64,000 bases of DNA from Charina bottae. Taxonomy: Eukaryota; Chordata; Lepidosauria; Squamata; Charinaidae. The stretch covers positions 82,625,921-82,689,920 of the forward strand of contig JALMGJ010000005.1 in the NCBI GenBank assembly GCA_023362775.1, given 5' to 3'. Positions within the stretch are counted from its first letter, which is position 1. The number at the start of each line of letters is the position of its first letter. A program made the translations under genes and the position numbers. A model generated the notes under the pieces. That model had not been told where the DNA came from. It saw only the letters and a list, made by a program, of their open reading frames with translations, and did not search any database. Positions 10,229 through 21,937 of the stretch are shown one piece after another.

Positions 10229-11345
10229 TGCAGCGGGACGGGAGCATCGCCGGCGGCCCGCGAGGACCGGCCAGGGAAGGCGTGCAGGCGGAGCTGCCTG
10301 CCTGGCACTCGGGCGCTCCGGCTGGGGTGCAGCGGGACGGGAGCTCCGCCCGCGCGCCTTCCCTGGCTGGTCCTCGCGGGCCAATCATGTGGAAGGCGCG
10401 CGGGCGGAGCTGCCTGCCTGGCACTCGGGTGCTCCGGCTGGGGTGCAGTGGGACGGGAGCTCCGCCCGCGCGCCTTCCCTGGCCGGTCCTCACGGGCCAA
10501 TCGCGTGGAAGGTGCGCGGGGGGAGCTGCCTGCCTGGCACTCGGGCGCTCCGGCTGGGGTGCAGCGGGACGGGAGCTCCGCCCGCGCGCCTTCCCTGGCC
10601 GGTCCTCACGGGCCAATCGTGTGGAAGGCGCGCGGACGGAGCTGCCTGTCTGGCACTCGGGCACTCTGGCTGGGGTGCAGCGGGACGGGAGCTCCGCCCG
10701 CGCACCTTCCCTGGCCGGTCCTCGCGGGCCAATCGCGTGGAAGGCACGCAGGCGGAGCTGCCTGCCTGGCACTCGGGCGCTCCGGCTGGGGTGCAGCGGG
10801 ACAGGAGCATCGCCAGCGGCCCGCGAGGACCGGCCAGGGAAGGCGCGCGGGTGGAGCTCCCGTCCCGCTGCACTCCAGCCGGAGTGCCTGAGTGCCAGGC
10901 AGGCAGCTCCGCCCGTGCGCCTTCCCTGGCCGGTCCTCGCGGGCCAATCGCGTGGAGGGCGTGCGGGCGGAGCTGCCTGCCTGGCACTCGGGCGCTCCGG
11001 CTGGGGTGCAGCGGGACGGGAGCATTGCCAGCGGCCCGCGAGGACCGGCCAGGGAAGGCGCACGGGCGGAGCTCCCGTCCCGCTGCACCCCAGCCGGAGC
11101 GCCCGAGTGCCAGGCAGGCAGCTCCGCCCGTGCGCCTTCCCTGGCCGGTCCTCGCGGGCCAATCGCGTGGAGGGCGTGCGGGCGGAGCTGCCTGCCTGGC
11201 ACTCGGGCGCTCCGGCTGGGGTGCAGCGGGACGGGAGCTCCGCCCGTGCGCCTTCCCTGGCCGGTCCTCGCGGGCCGCTGGCAATGCTCCCGTCCCGCTG
11301 CACCGCAGCCGGAGCGCCCGAGTGCCAGGCAGGCAGCTCCGCCTG
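10229..11345. repeat. 118-bp GC-rich tandem and inverted repeats in hAT B
   Basis: A unit containing GAGCTGCCTGCCTGGCACTC, CGGCTGGGGTGCAGCGGGAC, and GGTCCTCGCGGGCCAATCG recurs at about 118-bp spacing (starts near 10288, 10408, 10526, 10640, 10755, 10970, 11187). Between 10800 and 11330 the same blocks also appear inverted, giving palindromic pairs. Each unit has one CCAAT box. Long open frames on both strands here are by-products of this GC-rich periodicity. Confidence 0.85.
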
Positions 11346-11424
11346 CGCAGTCGTGGCAGCGGGCATGGTGGTGGCGGGCACTGCAGCGGGCATGGCGGCA
11401 GGAGGCCCTAAGTGTGCGCGATTG

Positions 11425-11530
11425 CCTCCCACCCGCAAACCCCGCCCCCTTCCATGCGATTGGCCCCCGCCCGCAAACCCCGCCCCCTTTCACGCGATTG
11501 GCCCCCGCCCGCAAACCCCGCCCCCTGGCT
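11425..11530. repeat. 38-bp CCAAT/GC-box minisatellite (hAT B)
   Basis: About three units of the form CGATTGGCCCCCGCCCGC followed by AAACCCCGCCCCC lie beside the GTTTGCCGAC end. The same unit occurs in elements A, C and D at the same relative place. Confidence 0.85.
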
Positions 11531-11741
11531 CGAGCATGTCAAAATGCCCTGGAGCATGTCAAAATGGCTCCTGGCATAAAAAGTTTGCCGACCCCTGTAC
11601 TACACCATTCCTGATAGATGACTATCCAGCCTCTCTCTGAAAACCTCCAGTAAAGGGGAAAAAAACACTCCATGCAATAATTCCACTGATTGACAGTTCT
11701 TACTGTCAAGAAATTCTTCCTAATGTCTAATCTGTATCTAC

Positions 11742-12233
11742 ATTTTATTTATTTATTGTGGTATTTATACCCCGCCTATCCCCTCCCTAATGGAGGACTC
11801 TAGGCGGCTTACAGGCATATATATACATTAATTATACAGATTCACAAATCACCATTTACACCGCGCGTAAGGGGAGGGGGTAAGGGAACCGACTCTTCCA
11901 GGCTCTGGACTACAATTCCCAGGATGCCTTGAGCCGGCTGCTGACGTCCTGTAGCTGTTGCATCTGGGTCCGTCGTCACCGCTGCCATTTGATCCTCCTC
12001 CGATCCTTTCCTCCGGTGGTGCCGACTTCCCGACAGGACGCCAGCAAATTAGCCCACTTAAGGTGGTACCCATTTATCTACTTGCTAAGCTTTCGAACTG
12101 TTGGGTTGACAGGAGCTGGGACTAGCAATGAGAGCTCACCTCATTGCATGGGGTTCGAACTGCAGACCTTCTGATCTGCAGCCTACAGCTCAGCAGTTTA
12201 ACCTGCTGAGCTACCGTGTCCCATCGTACCGTG
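11742..12233 (-). repeat. tRNA-derived SINE with L2-type tail
   Basis: The minus-strand head reads GGGACACGGTAGCTCAGCAG (box A TAGCTCAGCAG) and box B GTTCGAACC. The 3' end has GCGGGGTATAAATACCAC and a TAAA run resembling the L2 3' end, so it probably borrows L2 machinery. It interrupts the CR1 at 9690-12700. Confidence 0.75.
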
Positions 12234-12934
12234 TACATCCTTGAAATTTCATCCTATTAGTTCTAGTCTTACTCTATGGAGCAAGTGAGAATAAGTCCAA
12301 ACTTTAACACTGTGACAGCCCTTCAGATATTTGAAGACAGCTACCATGTCCCCTCTTAACCTTCTCTTCTGCAAGCTAAACATACCTAGGTCTTTAAACT
12401 GTTCCTCGCAGGACTTGGTTTCCAGTCCTTTTGCCATCTTGGTGGCCTTTCTCTGGAGTAGCTCCAGTTTATCAGTGTCTTTTTTTAAACGGGGGTGTGC
12501 AGAATTGAACATAGTACTCCATGTGAGCCCTGACCAAGTCAGAGCAGGATAATTACTTCCCGTGACCTAGACTCTATATTCCTCTTGATGCTCCTCAAGA
12601 TGTGGTTAGCCTTCTTTGCATCTACGTTACACTGTTGGGAGATATTGAGCTTGTGATCCACTAATAGACCATCCTTCTCCCATGTATTATGCTGCTAAAC
12701 TACCAACATGCCTTAGCACTGGGCTTGCTTCCTGTAGCTGCCTCCTAAGCCTGCTCTAGACCAAGCAGTCTAGAACAGATTATTCCATTATTTATAGATT
12801 TCAAAATGTGTTGCACGGGATCAGAAAAGGTTATTTTTGATAATACTAACAAATTCTATGCTCTTTCACAGGAGGTGAGTTCTCTTACAAGTTCCTCTTG
12901 TCATAATAGCAGTGTCATAAGTTTCCAGGGGGGG

Positions 12935-13960
12935 GGGTTCCTTTAACTTCCTCTTTACCTTCCAGCTCAAAAGCCTCCTGGCTGGATACCTCCCCCCTTG
13001 TCCTTTCTTTTGCTAGCCCAACTAATCTTAATTTGGGGCACCAACCCCCATATTCCTAGTTAGGGGCACCAACCCCTACTACCTCTACCTGGGCACCAAC
13101 CCAGATAGTCCTAATTTGGGCACCAACCCAACTGACAAAACCTTGCTGCCACCACCCTATCTCTATAATTCCCACAGCCCTAGGGAAAGCTGTGGGGCTC
13201 TGGGCCAAACTTTCATAACTTCCAAGGAGGACTTCTCCCTTCCAGCCCCAACCTTGGGAATTTAATCATCTACACACTCCCGATAGCGACGAGCCAAGTG
13301 GTTAGGCAGGCTGGGTAGAATCTCATTTCCATGTACACGACCACAATACCAATATGTAAGATGTATATATTTTATTAACAATTATAATTAAGACTTACAT
13401 ACCAAAATAATAGTTTTAAAAAAGACATTGTATGCAAGACAGCAATTAAAAATAATAAAAACTATCTTTCTAAAATTTACTGTAGTTCCCTAATCTGGAT
13501 AAGTTGTTTTTTATCCAATTCCAGGCATAATAAGATAAAATGCATTTAAGCAGGTTGCAAAAAGATACTAACCCTTCGATGGTAACAAAGCATCCTGTTG
13601 TTGCTGATGACCTTGAGAGGAGAATGTCTCTCCCTATCCTTTCCATTCCCTCTTCTATTTTTATAAGGCAACCTCCCAATCAAAGCTCGACCAGCGAGGC
13701 TTCAAGGGCGTTGCCCAACGAGCTACTCAAATTTCCCTCCCAACTGAATGCAGCTGCAAAAGGTCATTAGAATATCTTTTATTACCTGGATCCAGCAATT
13801 CAAAGGAGAAGCTGGCCAAACTTCCTCCTCCGAAGTAAAGGATCCCAACTCAACACTTGCTCTTAGAGTTGTTTCTAATAACTACCTGGCTTGCTGCCAG
13901 AGTCCCAAATGACCCAAGATAGGGTCTAGCAACATGCTTGTTCTTCACACTTCACTTTCT
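12935..13960 (-). mobile_element. Possible solo LTR
   Basis: On the minus strand a CTTATAAAAATAG box near 13660 lies about 290 bp before an AATAAA near 13370. This is followed by a region with four spaced copies of GGGTTGGTGCCC at 13030-13130. The arrangement fits a solo LTR of about 1 kb, but I could not define ends or a target duplication. Confidence 0.3.
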
Positions 13961-14830
13961 GGTGTAATTTTCCTCATAACCCAAACCCATTGAAGTAAAA
14001 AGGAAAATGAAGCCTTAGTGTTTACAAACAGGGTAGCTTCTCTTATTTTTGTCAGCAACTCTTATTTCTGGGTAAAAGATGCATCCACTGAAATTTCTCA
14101 TCAAGCTTTAAAACATGTTAGGGAAAAGATTAAGAAGTTCATTAAAGGTACAGGCTCTGTGGATGGTCCAATATTGTATGAAGTTAATATCAAAAGTGTG
14201 TTCATCTCATCTGTGAAATTTAACTATTCATTTCTTGGGGCAGGGATGAGAATTGCTTAAACATGTTCTAGTGAAAGAAGAAGGGGCCACCCTAGGACTC
14301 ACTGGCTTGACACCATCAGAAGGGACACTGGAATGACTTTGATGGAACTAAAGGAAGCTGTAAGAGATAGAAAGGCATGGAAAGCATTGATCCACAAAGT
14401 GACTGAGAGTCGGGCACGACTGAACGGATAGACAGCAGTTCTAGTGAAAAATTAAAACTAAAATAAAAGGAAGATTCATGTCTTCTGAATCTAAGAGAAC
14501 AATAAGGGAAATAGTCTTGGATCCTTTTGTCTTTGCCAGTTCTATAGATCAAGGAAATGTAAACATCTCTGTTCAGGACTGGCCTTAACACCAGATCCAG
14601 GCAACCTATTGTTTTACAAGAAATGTTATGCTTAGATAAATGTAAAAGTCAGTTATTCATCTGACTGGCTACAATTATTTCTAAAGAAGAGGAGAATCAA
14701 CTCTTGAGTGAGTCAGTAAAACAATTATGCCTGCCACTTAATATCTTTCCTCTCTCAAGTTGTCAGGGTCAAAAAATAAAAGCGCTATAGAATTTTGGTA
14801 GTCATAGAGCATCATATCCCCATAGAATCA
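13961..14830. other. Mostly unassigned; RTE tail at 14283-14440
   Basis: At 14283-14440 the plus strand reads RRGHPRTHWLDTIRRD, then VRDRKAWKALIHKVTESRAR, an RTE-type C-terminus different from BovB in detail. The rest shows nothing recognisable. Confidence 0.5.
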
Positions 14831-15068
14831 ATTTATTTTATTTATTAAACAGATTTATAAGGCCGCCCAACTCACACACGGTGACTCCAGGCGGCTTACA
14901 GAATTAAAAACCATAAAAACACAATAGACACCCCCCGGCAGCAGCAGATACATTCATACCAGCCACTTGATTGGCTCCGAAGCAGTTTGGAGTTCCCAGA
15001 CCCGTTGACAGAACCACGTCTTCAGGGCCTTCCGGAACAGGAGCAAGGAGGGGGCCAATCTTATATCA

Positions 15069-17379
15069 TCATTTGGGAATGATGTCCCAAAGGGAGAGAG
15101 CCACTACAGAGAAGACCCTTTTCCTTGGTCCCACTAGATGTACCTCCCTAACCGAAGGGACCCACAACATGCCTTGCCTCCCCACTCTGGTGGGCCGGGT
15201 GGATGTAACTGTGGAAAGGTGGTTCTGCAAATAACCTGGCCCCAAGCCATTTAGGGCTTTAAAGGTGACCAGCACCTTGAATTGGACCCGGAAGCAAATC
15301 GTCAACCAATGCAGCTCCTGCAAAAGAGGTGACATGTGGGCAAGTCTAGGCTTATGCAAAACTATGGAGGCCGCTGCATTTTGAACCAATTGAAGCTTCC
15401 GGATACTTTTCAAGAGCAGCCCCATGTGGAGCGCATTACAATAGTCCAAACGGGAGGTGACTAGGGCGTGGGTGACTGTGAGGAGGGCCTGTTGGTCCAG
15501 GAATGGGCGTAGCTGGCGCACAACATGCAGTTGTGCAAAGGCTCTTTGAGCAGGAGTTGTGAGTCCAGGAGAACCCCCAGGTTACGCACAGGGTCTGTCT
15601 GGGGCAGTGCAACCCCATCCAAGACCAAAGTTGGTAATTCTCTGGAAACCAAAGAGCCCCGAACCCACAGCCATTCCGTCTTGCCAGGGTTCAACTTCAA
15701 CCTCTTGCTCCTCAACAGCCTACAGGCACTGGGAGAGGGTGGTCACGGCATTGGTTAACTCACCATGGGCAGAGATGTACAACTGAGTATCATCAGCATA
15801 CTGATGATATCTCACCCCATGGTGACGGATGATCTCACCCAGCGGCTTCATGTAGATGTTAAACAGGAGCGGAGAGAGCACCAAACCCTGCGGCACCCCA
15901 CAAAGCAGGGGCCGAGGGCAGGACCACTCGTCCCCGATCAACACCGACTGGAAACAGCCCCGGAGGAAGGAGGTAAACCAGGACAACACAGTGCCCCAAA
16001 CCCCTGAATCCGCTCCAGATGGATACCATGGTCGATGTTATTGAAAGTCGCTGAAAGGTCAAGTAGAGCCAGGATGGTTGCACACCCTCCTGCTCCCACC
16101 AGAGATCATCAAAAAGCGTGACCAATGTCGTTTCCATCCCATATCCAGGCCTGAATCCTGACTGAAAGGGGTCCAGATTCATTTCATCCAGGATCCTCTG
16201 GAGCTGCGGCACGACCACCTTCTCAACAACCTTCCCCAAAAAGGGGAGGTTGGAGACAGGATGAAAGCTGTCCATCAGGGTGGGATCCAGTGATGTCTTC
16301 TTAAGGAGAGGGTGAACCCCAGCCTCTTTAAAAGGCTGGAGCACAACCCCCTCCTCCAGAGATGCATTAGTCATCGCCAGTACCCACCCACACGTCACCT
16401 CCCAGGAGGCTTTTACCAGCCAGGAGGGACATGGATCCAACACACAAGTGGCTGAGCTTACAATCCCTAGGATCCTGTCCACTTCCTCAGGAGCAACAGG
16501 GTCAAAGTGTTCCCAGATAACTGGGCACGAACCTACCCCAGGCATCTCCACTGGATCATTATCCACACTGGCATCCAACTGGGAACGAATCTCAGTGATT
16601 TTATCTGTCAGAAAATCCACAAATTCCTCAGCACGCCCCTGCAGGTACACCCCCGAATCCTCCTTACGCAGAAGGAGACGGGTCACCTTAAAAAGAGCCG
16701 CTGGGCGATTATCTGCAGATGCAATTTGTGCAAAGAAATATTGCCTCTTCGCTGCACGAATCGCCACGAGGTAGGCTTTAATAGCAGCTCTTACCTGTGT
16801 TTGGTTAGATTCATTCTTCGTCTTCCGCCAGCGATGCTCTAGACGTCTCTTGAACCGTTTCATTCCTCTCAGTTCCTCCGTATACCACGGGGCCCGATGA
16901 GGTCCATGGGTTGAGAGAGGTCTCATGGGCGCAGTCCTGTCTAGAGCCTCAGTCACCCTCCTATTCCAGGCAGCGACCAAGGTCTCAGCAGAACTACGCA
17001 GCAGATCCTCAGTTATAACCCCTAGGTCCCTCTGGAAGCCAACTGGGTCCATCAGTTGCCGGGGGTGGACCGATCTAATAGGTTCTGCCTCCCTGCAGAG
17101 GGTTGTGGCCCTAGAGAAGCTCATAGCCACCAGGGCATGATCTGACCATGACAGGGGGACCAAAGATAGGTCCACAAGTTCCAGGTCACATAAGCAACGC
17201 TCCGACAAGAACACCAAATCAGGACTGTGACTGCTATTCCTAGTTGAGCCCTGGATAACTTGGGACAGGCCCATGGAAGTCATGGTTTTTATGAACTCCT
17301 GAGCTACCTCCGATCCCACTCCCAGGGAAGGCAGGTTGAAGTCTCCTAGAACCATAAGCCTGGGAAACTCCACCACCAA
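15069..17379 (-). pseudogene. L2 ORF2: endonuclease C-terminal part and reverse transcriptase
   Basis: From 17379 the frame gives LMVLGDFNLPSLG, WSDHALVAMSF (endonuclease SDH motif), the LLKKTSLDPTLMDSFHPVSN block and the RT entry FQSGFRPGYGMETTL. A frameshift near 16030 moves the reading to another frame with the RT core YHQYADDTQLYIS (15720-15989). A further shift leads to the C-terminal YCNALHMGL and FKALNGLGPGYL (15069-15521). The catalytic YADD is kept, but at least two frameshifts and the copia insertion inactivate the protein. Confidence 0.85.
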
Positions 17380-17604
17380 CCCTGCGGTGAGGTCAAGGAG
17401 CTTGGGCAGGGAGGCTGCTATGCAGCAGAGAAGCTAGTACAGCAGCAGCAATCCCAACTGATCCCTAGAGCCCAACCTAAGAAAAAGGGTCTCACAACCG
17501 GGCACTTGTGGAGCGGCACCCCTGGTAGCCACCAGAGATTCTTGGATGAGAACAGCAAAAAACCCTGCCCTGCCCTGCTGTCTGGGCTGGTGCCACGCCC
17601 ATTT

Positions 17605-18122
17605 TTTTGTTGTTTATAAAAATTTGTGAGATCAGAGTTATAGAAATATTAAGAGACAAACGAACTGAAAAAACTTGCAGCTTTTATTTTAAAATGAACA
17701 AACAGGAACTTTTCAGTTTTCCACAGCCGGGGAAGCCTAATAGCTTAATTAACATAACTTGAGGCAAAAAGCCTCTCCGTACTCACATTGTAGAGAAGAC
17801 AAAACAGAGAGATAACAGCAAGGTAATGAAGACAAAAGGCAGATTGACAATTTAAAGCTTTTACCACTACTTGGCAGTACCTGATTGGACAGGGCTTGAC
17901 ATGTGACCAATCACCTAGGCAACCCATTCCCAATTTGGGAAAGAACAAACAAGTAACTTTGTGATTGGCTAAGCAACCTAGACTCTGTGGCTCCAAGCAA
18001 TTAACATTTCTGAGAGGGGGAGTTAACATGTGCTCTCCTGGAGCCCACAGAAAAAAACTTTTAGGCTTGGCTTTTAAAACTAGCCTTCATATTCTTTTAA
18101 GATCATAAAAATATATGCAACA
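17605..18122 (-). repeat. Copia 3' LTR
   Basis: In element orientation it starts TGTTGCATATATTTTTATG and ends AAACAACA plus A residues. It is nearly identical to 22680-23195. The polypurine tract AAAAAAGGGGAG abuts it at 18123-18134. Confidence 0.95.
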
Positions 18123-18134
18123 CTCCCCTTTTTT
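18123..18134 (-). other. Copia polypurine tract
   Basis: In element orientation the sequence AAAAAAGGGGAG lies directly before the 3' LTR start TGTTG, the expected plus-strand primer. Confidence 0.85.
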
Positions 18135-18177
18135 ATGACTAGAAAGAATTTGGAAACAAGCCCAATTTTGTTACTAA

Positions 18178-19542
18178 CTACTTATGCCTAATCCCAGGTA
18201 GAGGCTTGGTAAAAATGTCGGCTAACAATTTAGTTTCACAGTATTTCAAAATAACCTTTTTCTTGGCTATAAAATCTTTAACAAGATGAAAACGCACATC
18301 AATGTGCTTTGTGCGATTTCTGGTACCTTCTGATAATGCCAAATGTATACAGGTCTGGTTGTCTTCATGATTTGTTACAGGCTGGCTTAAAATGACTCCA
18401 ATGTCTTGCAACAATTGTGTAAACCAGATTACCTCATTGCAGAGTTGTGCTAAAGCATAAAACTCGGCTTCAGCTGTGCTGATAGCTACTACTGTTTGTT
18501 TCCTGGAGTACCATGCAATAGTGGACTTAGCAAATTGAATTACACTCCCAGAAGTAGACTTCCTATCACTGAGATCCCCAGCCCAATCTGAATCACACCA
18601 GCATTCTAACTTTTCCTCTGTGTCTGTAGCAGACAACCTTAAGCAATAATCTTTGGTGCCCTGTAAATAACGAAAAAGTCTTTTTAATCCAGACTTTGCA
18701 ACAGATGTAGGATGTTCCACATATCTGCTCAAAATGGACACACTATTTGAAATGTCCGGCCGGCTATTGTTTGCAATGTAAAGAGCAATAGTCTTACCAA
18801 TGGCTGATCTGAAACTATCTCCTTCAGATAACTCACCATCCCCCTTTTCCCCCTCCTCTTTTAGAAACTCGGGAAGTATGGGGGAGGAGACAGACTTACA
18901 GTCTTGCATTTTAAAATCCTCCAGCAGTTTCTTAATTTTACTACTCTGACTTATGAGAAAACTGCGATCTTTTTCTCTCTGAATTTCTAATCCTAAGTAA
19001 TTGTTAACTGCTCCAAGACATTTCAATGTGAAATTGTTTTTCATACAAACCTCAAAATCACGCTTTTGTTCATCTGATGATGTGAGCAGCAACAAATCAT
19101 CAACATACAAGCATAAGTACATTACACCTTGCTTATCATTTTTTACATACACACATGGATCAGCAATTCCCTTCTGAAACCCAAAATTTTGCAAAGTTTT
19201 ATCCAACTTAATATTCCAACAACGCGCTGACTGCTTCAATCCATAGATGGACTTTTGCAATTCACACACAAGATGTTTTTCTTTTTCATAACCAGGAGGT
19301 TGTTGCATAAACAATTTTTCCTCCAAATCACCATACAGAAAAGCAGTTTGAATATCATAGTGATAAACAGACATTTTCTTCATGGCAGCAACCTTTAAAA
19401 GCAACCTGATAGATTCAGCTTTTGTCACTGGAGCAAAAGTTTTGTTATAATCCACATTTTTTGTTTGAGTAAAACCTTTTGCTACCAATCTTGCTTTATA
19501 CTTTTGAATTTTACCATCAGAATCTTTTTTCAGTTTAAACAC
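18178..19542 (-). pseudogene. Copia reverse transcriptase and RNase H
   Basis: An uninterrupted 454-residue stretch starts at FKLKKDSDGKIQKYKARLVA (RT entry) and continues with VTKAESIRLLL, HYDIQTAFLYGDLEE, the catalytic LCLYVDDLLLLTSS, and the RNase H block ECWCDSDWAGDLSDRKSTSG with a later STAEAEFYALA. It ends with the typical LLADIFTKPLPGIRHK. Copia RT synthesises cDNA in virus-like particles. All catalytic motifs are visible. The upstream join to the integrase is cut by the solo LTR at 19551, which is why it is called a pseudogene. Confidence 0.95.
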
Positions 19543-19550
19543 CCACCTAC

Positions 19551-20034
19551 TGTTGCATATATATTTTTTTGTCTGTAGAATATGGGGCTGAGTTTTTAAA
19601 AAGCCAAGCCTTGAAGTTTCTTTCTGGGCTCTGAGAGCACATGTTCACCCCCCTTTCTCAGGAATGTTAATTTACTTGGAGCCAGCTAGTCTGGGAGCTT
19701 TTAGCCAATCAGAATTACCTGTTTGAGCTTTGCCCATATTGGGAATCTGTTGCCTAGGTGTTTTGGTCACATGCCAGATCCTGTCCACTTAGGTATGGCC
19801 AGGTTGCAATTGTAAAAAGCTTTAAAAGTGTTATCTCTGCTTTTGTTCTCTCTCTACTCTGCTCTGCTATCTCATTGTGTTTCTAAAATGTGAGTAGCTT
19901 ATGTTAATCAACCATGTGGCTTACTGGCTGAATCTTTTCTGTTTTTTTGTTTTAAATAAAGCAACGTTTTACTACAAGCTTGTATCTCAATATTTTTCCA
20001 TAACTCTGATCACAAATTTTATAAAACAACAAAA
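19551..20034 (+). repeat. Solo LTR of a related copia family, nested in copia pol
   Basis: Starts TGTTGCATATATATTTT and ends ATAAAACAACA plus AAA, with target duplication CCTAC at 19546-19550 and 20035-20039. It lies opposite in orientation to the host copia and is clearly more diverged from its LTRs than those are from each other, so it is a related but separate family that recombined to a solo LTR. It is later than the host copia insertion. Confidence 0.9.
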
Positions 20035-21483
20035 CCTACAACCCAAACACTTCTGATTGGGAGGCAAACTCACCAATTTCCAAGTTTTATTTTCCTTTAA
20101 GGAATCCAATTCCTGCTGCATGGCTTCATGCCAGCACTTAGCTATTTCAGGTGGCATCTCATTGATTTGCTCAAGAGATTCAGGCTCTGTGTGAATGTGA
20201 AACGCTTTCACAACATCTACTTGATAACGATCAGGTGGAACCCCCTTATTAATCCTTTCAGACCTGCGAGGTAGGACAGGACTTACATTCTGATTCCCAC
20301 CATTTACCTCAGAAACCTCTGACTTTTCAGACAATTCAACTTCCTGCTCATTGACTTCACTAGGTGATTCCTGCAAATCACCATCAGCAAAAGTTTGCTG
20401 TTCCCTCATGGATAAATCAACTGAAGAACTAGAGTTTATTTTATCCCAATTCTGCTCAGCAAAAGAAGCACTTTTACTAATCATCAATTGATTATCCAGT
20501 ATGAACCTGTAGCTCCTCTGACTCTGTTCATACCCAACAAAGATTGCTTTCTTTGTTCTGGAAGCCCCCTTACGCCTCAGCTGCTTTGGAATGTGCACCC
20601 AAGCTGTGCTCCCAAAAACTCTGAGATGATTTACCTTAGGCTTCACACCATAGAACAAATGAAATGGCACATCCTGAATTGCACTGTTAAACAGCCTGTT
20701 TTGAACATAACACGCTGTAGAAACAGCTTCACCCCAAAACCTAAAAGGTAAACTGGCATCCTTCAGCAAACACATCATGGCTTCCTGCAGTGTTCGCCCT
20801 TTCATTTCTGCCACAGAATTCTGTTCTGGAGTATAAGGGTTAGCTAAAATGTGTTCTATTCCTTTTTCTAACAAAAAGCCTTTAAACTTTGAGGATAGAT
20901 ACTCTCCAGCTCTGTCTGATTGCAAGGCAGACACTGGCCTTGGGAATTTTCCATTTGCCCAAGTTACAAAACCTTTACACTTGTCAAAGACCTCATCTTT
21001 GTGTTTCAACAAATGAATGAATGTGTACCTGGAAAAATCATCTATAAAGGTCAAAATGTACCTTGCTCCCCCAAGACTAGCAGAAAAGGGGCTTATTACA
21101 TCAGAATGAATAATCTCTAGAGGCCTAGAAGTGGACCTATCAGCAGACTTCTTCACAGGAGCCTTTGTGGTTTTATTCTCCTTGCAAACTGCACAATCCA
21201 GATACTTATCACAAGGTTTCAATTTTAAATCAGCAGAAAAACTAGGCATTTGAGATATGTACTTAAAATTAGCATGAGCAAATATCCTATGTAATAAATG
21301 GATACACTGATCGTGTATGGGAGTATTCCCAAACACAGCTTTTGCTGTTTGCTTCTCAGCTTTCTGTACAATGTAAAGAGAATCTTTCTGCAAACATTTT
21401 GCAACCACTTTACCATCCTTCCTAATTTCACAGCCCTCTTTCTTAAAAGTTATAACATACCCAGATGCTATTAACTGTCCCAC
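19987..21483 (-). pseudogene. Copia integrase and RT linker
   Basis: The frame contains the zinc-binding HH-CC region (CIHLLHRIFAHANF, then LDCAVCKENK), the integrase core (IIHSDVISPFSA with the first Asp, ALQSDRAGEYLS with the second, PEQNSVAEMKGR with the Glu) and the GKE-type chromatin-facing region (LRVFGSTAWVHIPK, KAIFVGYEQSQRSYR). It then enters a charged linker and the RT start KTWKLVSLPPNQKCLG at the solo-LTR junction. The last residues before 19987 are solo-LTR sequence. Integrase inserts the cDNA with a 5-bp staggered cut, which fits the observed CATTT duplication. Confidence 0.95.
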
Positions 21484-21585
21484 AGATTACTTTGAAAATT
21501 AGGCACAAATAAAACTTTTTGAACAGTTTCCCCCAAACATGGAAGATTAATCTCACCTTCACCCATGATCTTAGATTCAGATCCA

Positions 21586-21835
21586 TCAGCTAAGGAAACT
21601 CTTTGTTAGTTTTAGACAGAGACACAAAAGAATATTATTACAGATATGTCCATTTGCGCCGCTATCTAAAATCCACAGTTCTTTATTATCACAGCTTTCA
21701 ACAACCTGTGCATGTAGAATCTTCTTTCTAGATGTTGCTTCCTTCTTCTGAGAAATCATCTTACTTTTAAGCAACTGGTCACAATCTTTTTGAAGATGCG
21801 CAGAAGACCCACAATGAAAGCATCGCTTGCTGGAA
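21586..21835 (-). pseudogene. Copia zinc knuckle and aspartic protease
   Basis: At 21780-21835 the minus strand reads RCFHCGSSAHLQKDC, a CX2CX4HX4C nucleic-acid-binding knuckle. It is followed at about 21660-21700 by WILDSGANGHICNN, the copia protease active-site motif. The protein then shifts frame before the integrase at 21483. Confidence 0.9.
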
Positions 21836-21937
21836 AATGCAGCAGCCTGAAATTCAAAGCTCTTCCGCTCCCTCTGCTGGCCACAAGAAGACTTTAATGA
21901 AGAAATGGAGACAGCTTTTTCCTGCCTTTTCTCCCAC

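Larger units (their letters stand above)
9767..11597 (-). mobile_element. Non-autonomous hAT element B (carries BCL2L10-like exon)
   Basis: The left end is CAAGGGTCGGAAATGGCGG and the right end is GTTTGCCGACCCCTG, the same two ends as element A in opposite orientation. A perfect 8-bp duplication TACTACAC flanks it (9759-9766 and 11598-11605). From left to right it holds a terminal segment, a CpG-rich gene fragment with an ATG at 10097, about nine degenerate 118-bp repeats (some inverted), and three units of the 38-bp CCAAT/GC minisatellite. No transposase is present. Confidence 0.9.
9690..12700 (-). mobile_element. CR1 LINE 3' portion, split by hAT B and a SINE
   Basis: The minus strand carries the CR1 C-terminus (LELLQRKATKMAKGLE, then EEQFKDLGMFSLQKRRLRGD at 12249-12512) and 3' end (AGAGTTGGAAGGAACC in the plus strand at 9700). 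hAT B (9767-11597) and a tRNA SINE (11742-12233) interrupt it. Several stops show that it is dead. Confidence 0.8.

Noticed and set aside
10229..11345. CRISPR-like regularly spaced repeats
   Set aside because: The repeats are contiguous 118-bp GC-rich units of a hAT interior in a vertebrate genome. There are no unique spacers or Cas genes.
9798..11640. Very long open frames (500 residues or more) on both strands of hAT B
   Set aside because: They are low in stops only because the sequence is CpG-rich and tandemly repeated. The predicted peptides are repeats rich in Ala, Pro, Arg and Gly with no domain.
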